A stretch of 32,643 nucleotides of DNA, from contig JADZFV010000114.1 in assembly GCA_020854255.1 (NCBI GenBank), forward strand, positions 1 through 32,643, written 5' to 3'. This document shows positions 31,981-32,643 of this stretch, in pieces. Each line of letters begins with the position of its first letter. Position 1 is the stretch's first letter. The notes under the pieces were generated by a model. It was not told the DNA's origin and ran no database searches. It was given only the letters and a program-made list of their open reading frames with translations. This DNA comes from Candidatus Melainabacteria bacterium (GTDB taxonomy: Bacteria; Cyanobacteriota; Vampirovibrionia; Obscuribacterales; Obscuribacteraceae). A program made the translations under genes and the position numbers.

Positions 31981-32610
31981 TTAGAACAGATCCAGTGCGC
32001 AGAGATGATGATAAATACTGTCTTTGACCTGAGGGCTCCAGGAGGGGTACCGCTTCGCCATCTCGCCCCATGCAGCCATCAACATCTGTGAAGCAGTCTT
32101 TCCTTCAGGCACTTGCATGACTTCTTGAAAGGACTTGCCTTGCTGGCGCATTGTCTGAGCTTTATTGAAAAACATCGCTTGATTGTCGATAGCACTTACA
32201 ACCTGCGCCTTGAAACTTTCCAGTCCGCGCGGCGTCGGCTCAGCCACAATTTTGGCTCTCTGGGCAGCAATTGCCGCGTAATAAACAGAGTAGGCATTGG
32301 CAAAACCACTGGACCCATTCAGCGCCGAAAGCATTACCATTTTCGCATGCAATGCTTTCAGAATTAGACTATAAACATGGTTGATAAACTGCCTGTCGCC
32401 GGCGGGAATACCCGTGAGGTCGGCAGGAAGAGCAGTAAGAGCGCAAGGATACTGTTGACCGCTCGGCGGTGTTATATCCCGTGGATACCAGCTTTGATAA
32501 GATTGCGCAGATACACCATATGTGGTGCCAAGTATTAAGGCAAGCGCAAGCGAATTTGCAAATGAGAAAAATGCGACTCTGGATCTTGCTTTCATAGTTT
32601 GACTACTCAT
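31981..32610 (-). CDS. Hypothetical secreted protein, 209 aa
   Basis: No family recognised. The first 36 residues are a clear signal peptide (Lys/Arg-containing start, FFSFANSLALALILGTTYG, then VSAQ with a cleavage site after Ala), so it is exported. The mature part is helical with few Cys and contains a Pro/Gly-rich beginning (YPRDITPPSGQQYPCAL). The ATG at 32610 is used; an in-frame ATG at 32595 also precedes the signal peptide. It converges with the regulator gene, with 20 nt between stops. The right boundary of the window lies just upstream, so the promoter is not fully visible. Confidence 0.75.
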   Translation of the reverse strand: MSSQTMKARSRVAFFSFANSLALALILGTTYGVSAQSYQSWYPRDITPPSGQQYPCALTALPADLTGIPAGDRQFINHVYSLILKALHAKMVMLSALNGSSGFANAYSVYYAAIAAQRAKIVAEPTPRGLESFKAQVVSAIDNQAMFFNKAQTMRQQGKSFQEVMQVPEGKTASQMLMAAWGEMAKRYPSWSPQVKDSIYHHLCALDLF

Positions 32611-32643
32611 AAAAGATTCACTCTATACTTTCCACACAATACA

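Overview
The window carries about 25 protein genes on both strands, compactly arranged, with roughly even base composition and ATG, GTG and TTG starts. The gene content is that of a free-living Gram-negative-type bacterium: OmpR-type two-component regulators, a DUF4388 protein with a decayed GGDEF domain, secreted DUF547 and DUF255 proteins, a lipoprotein, very large proteins without known domains, and short dispersed palindromes. My best guess is a Candidatus Obscuribacter-like member of the Melainabacteria/Vampirovibrionia (non-photosynthetic Cyanobacteria). That is recall of gene style, not a database match. I saw no rRNA, tRNA, CRISPR array, transposase, integrase or phage gene.

Layout. 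1-2.9 kb: Ca2+/H+ antiporter (minus) and, divergently, a Glu/Leu-type dehydrogenase with a clean terminator. 3.1-6.4 kb: DUF4388/degenerate-GGDEF protein, an unknown 241-aa protein and a macro-domain ADP-ribose hydrolase. 6.4-11.5 kb: one 1,720-aa minus-strand protein built partly of internal helical repeats; its 3' end overlaps the macro gene by 7 nt. 11.8-13.4 kb: an OmpR-type regulator, a stand-alone receiver and a 91-aa protein. 13.5-15.8 kb: an operator-like palindrome inside a promoter, pyrE, and two paralogous small basic protein genes, each with its own terminator. 15.8-17.8 kb: an 82-aa protein, an EVE-domain protein and a probable lipoprotein. 17.9-20.7 kb: DUF255 and DUF547 proteins translationally coupled by a GTGA overlap. 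21.2-22.5 kb: DUF378 membrane protein, about 480 nt of strongly folded non-coding sequence, and an orphan 160-aa gene. 22.7-26.7 kb: a membrane spermidine-synthase-like protein, divergent from an EF-hand/esterase protein. 26.7-29.2 kb: repeats and a two-gene operon (TPR/membrane/pilin-like protein plus a 201-aa protein). 29.4-32.6 kb: a membrane histidine kinase with its OmpR-type regulator, then a small secreted protein.

How the parts connect. Signalling is the main theme: a complete kinase-regulator pair (29.4-32.0 kb), a second regulator of the same length and architecture without an adjacent kinase (11.8 kb), a lone receiver domain, and a DUF4388/GGDEF-like protein. The DUF255-DUF547 pair and the TPR-201aa pair are the clearest operons. 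Most other genes look like single transcription units.

The strongest candidate for something undescribed is the non-coding segment 21435-21907. It has about ten hairpins, including one of 16 bp and a nested three-helix element. Its G-U pairs are compatible only with transcription of the plus strand. Second is the cassette of two small basic protein genes at 14602-15295.
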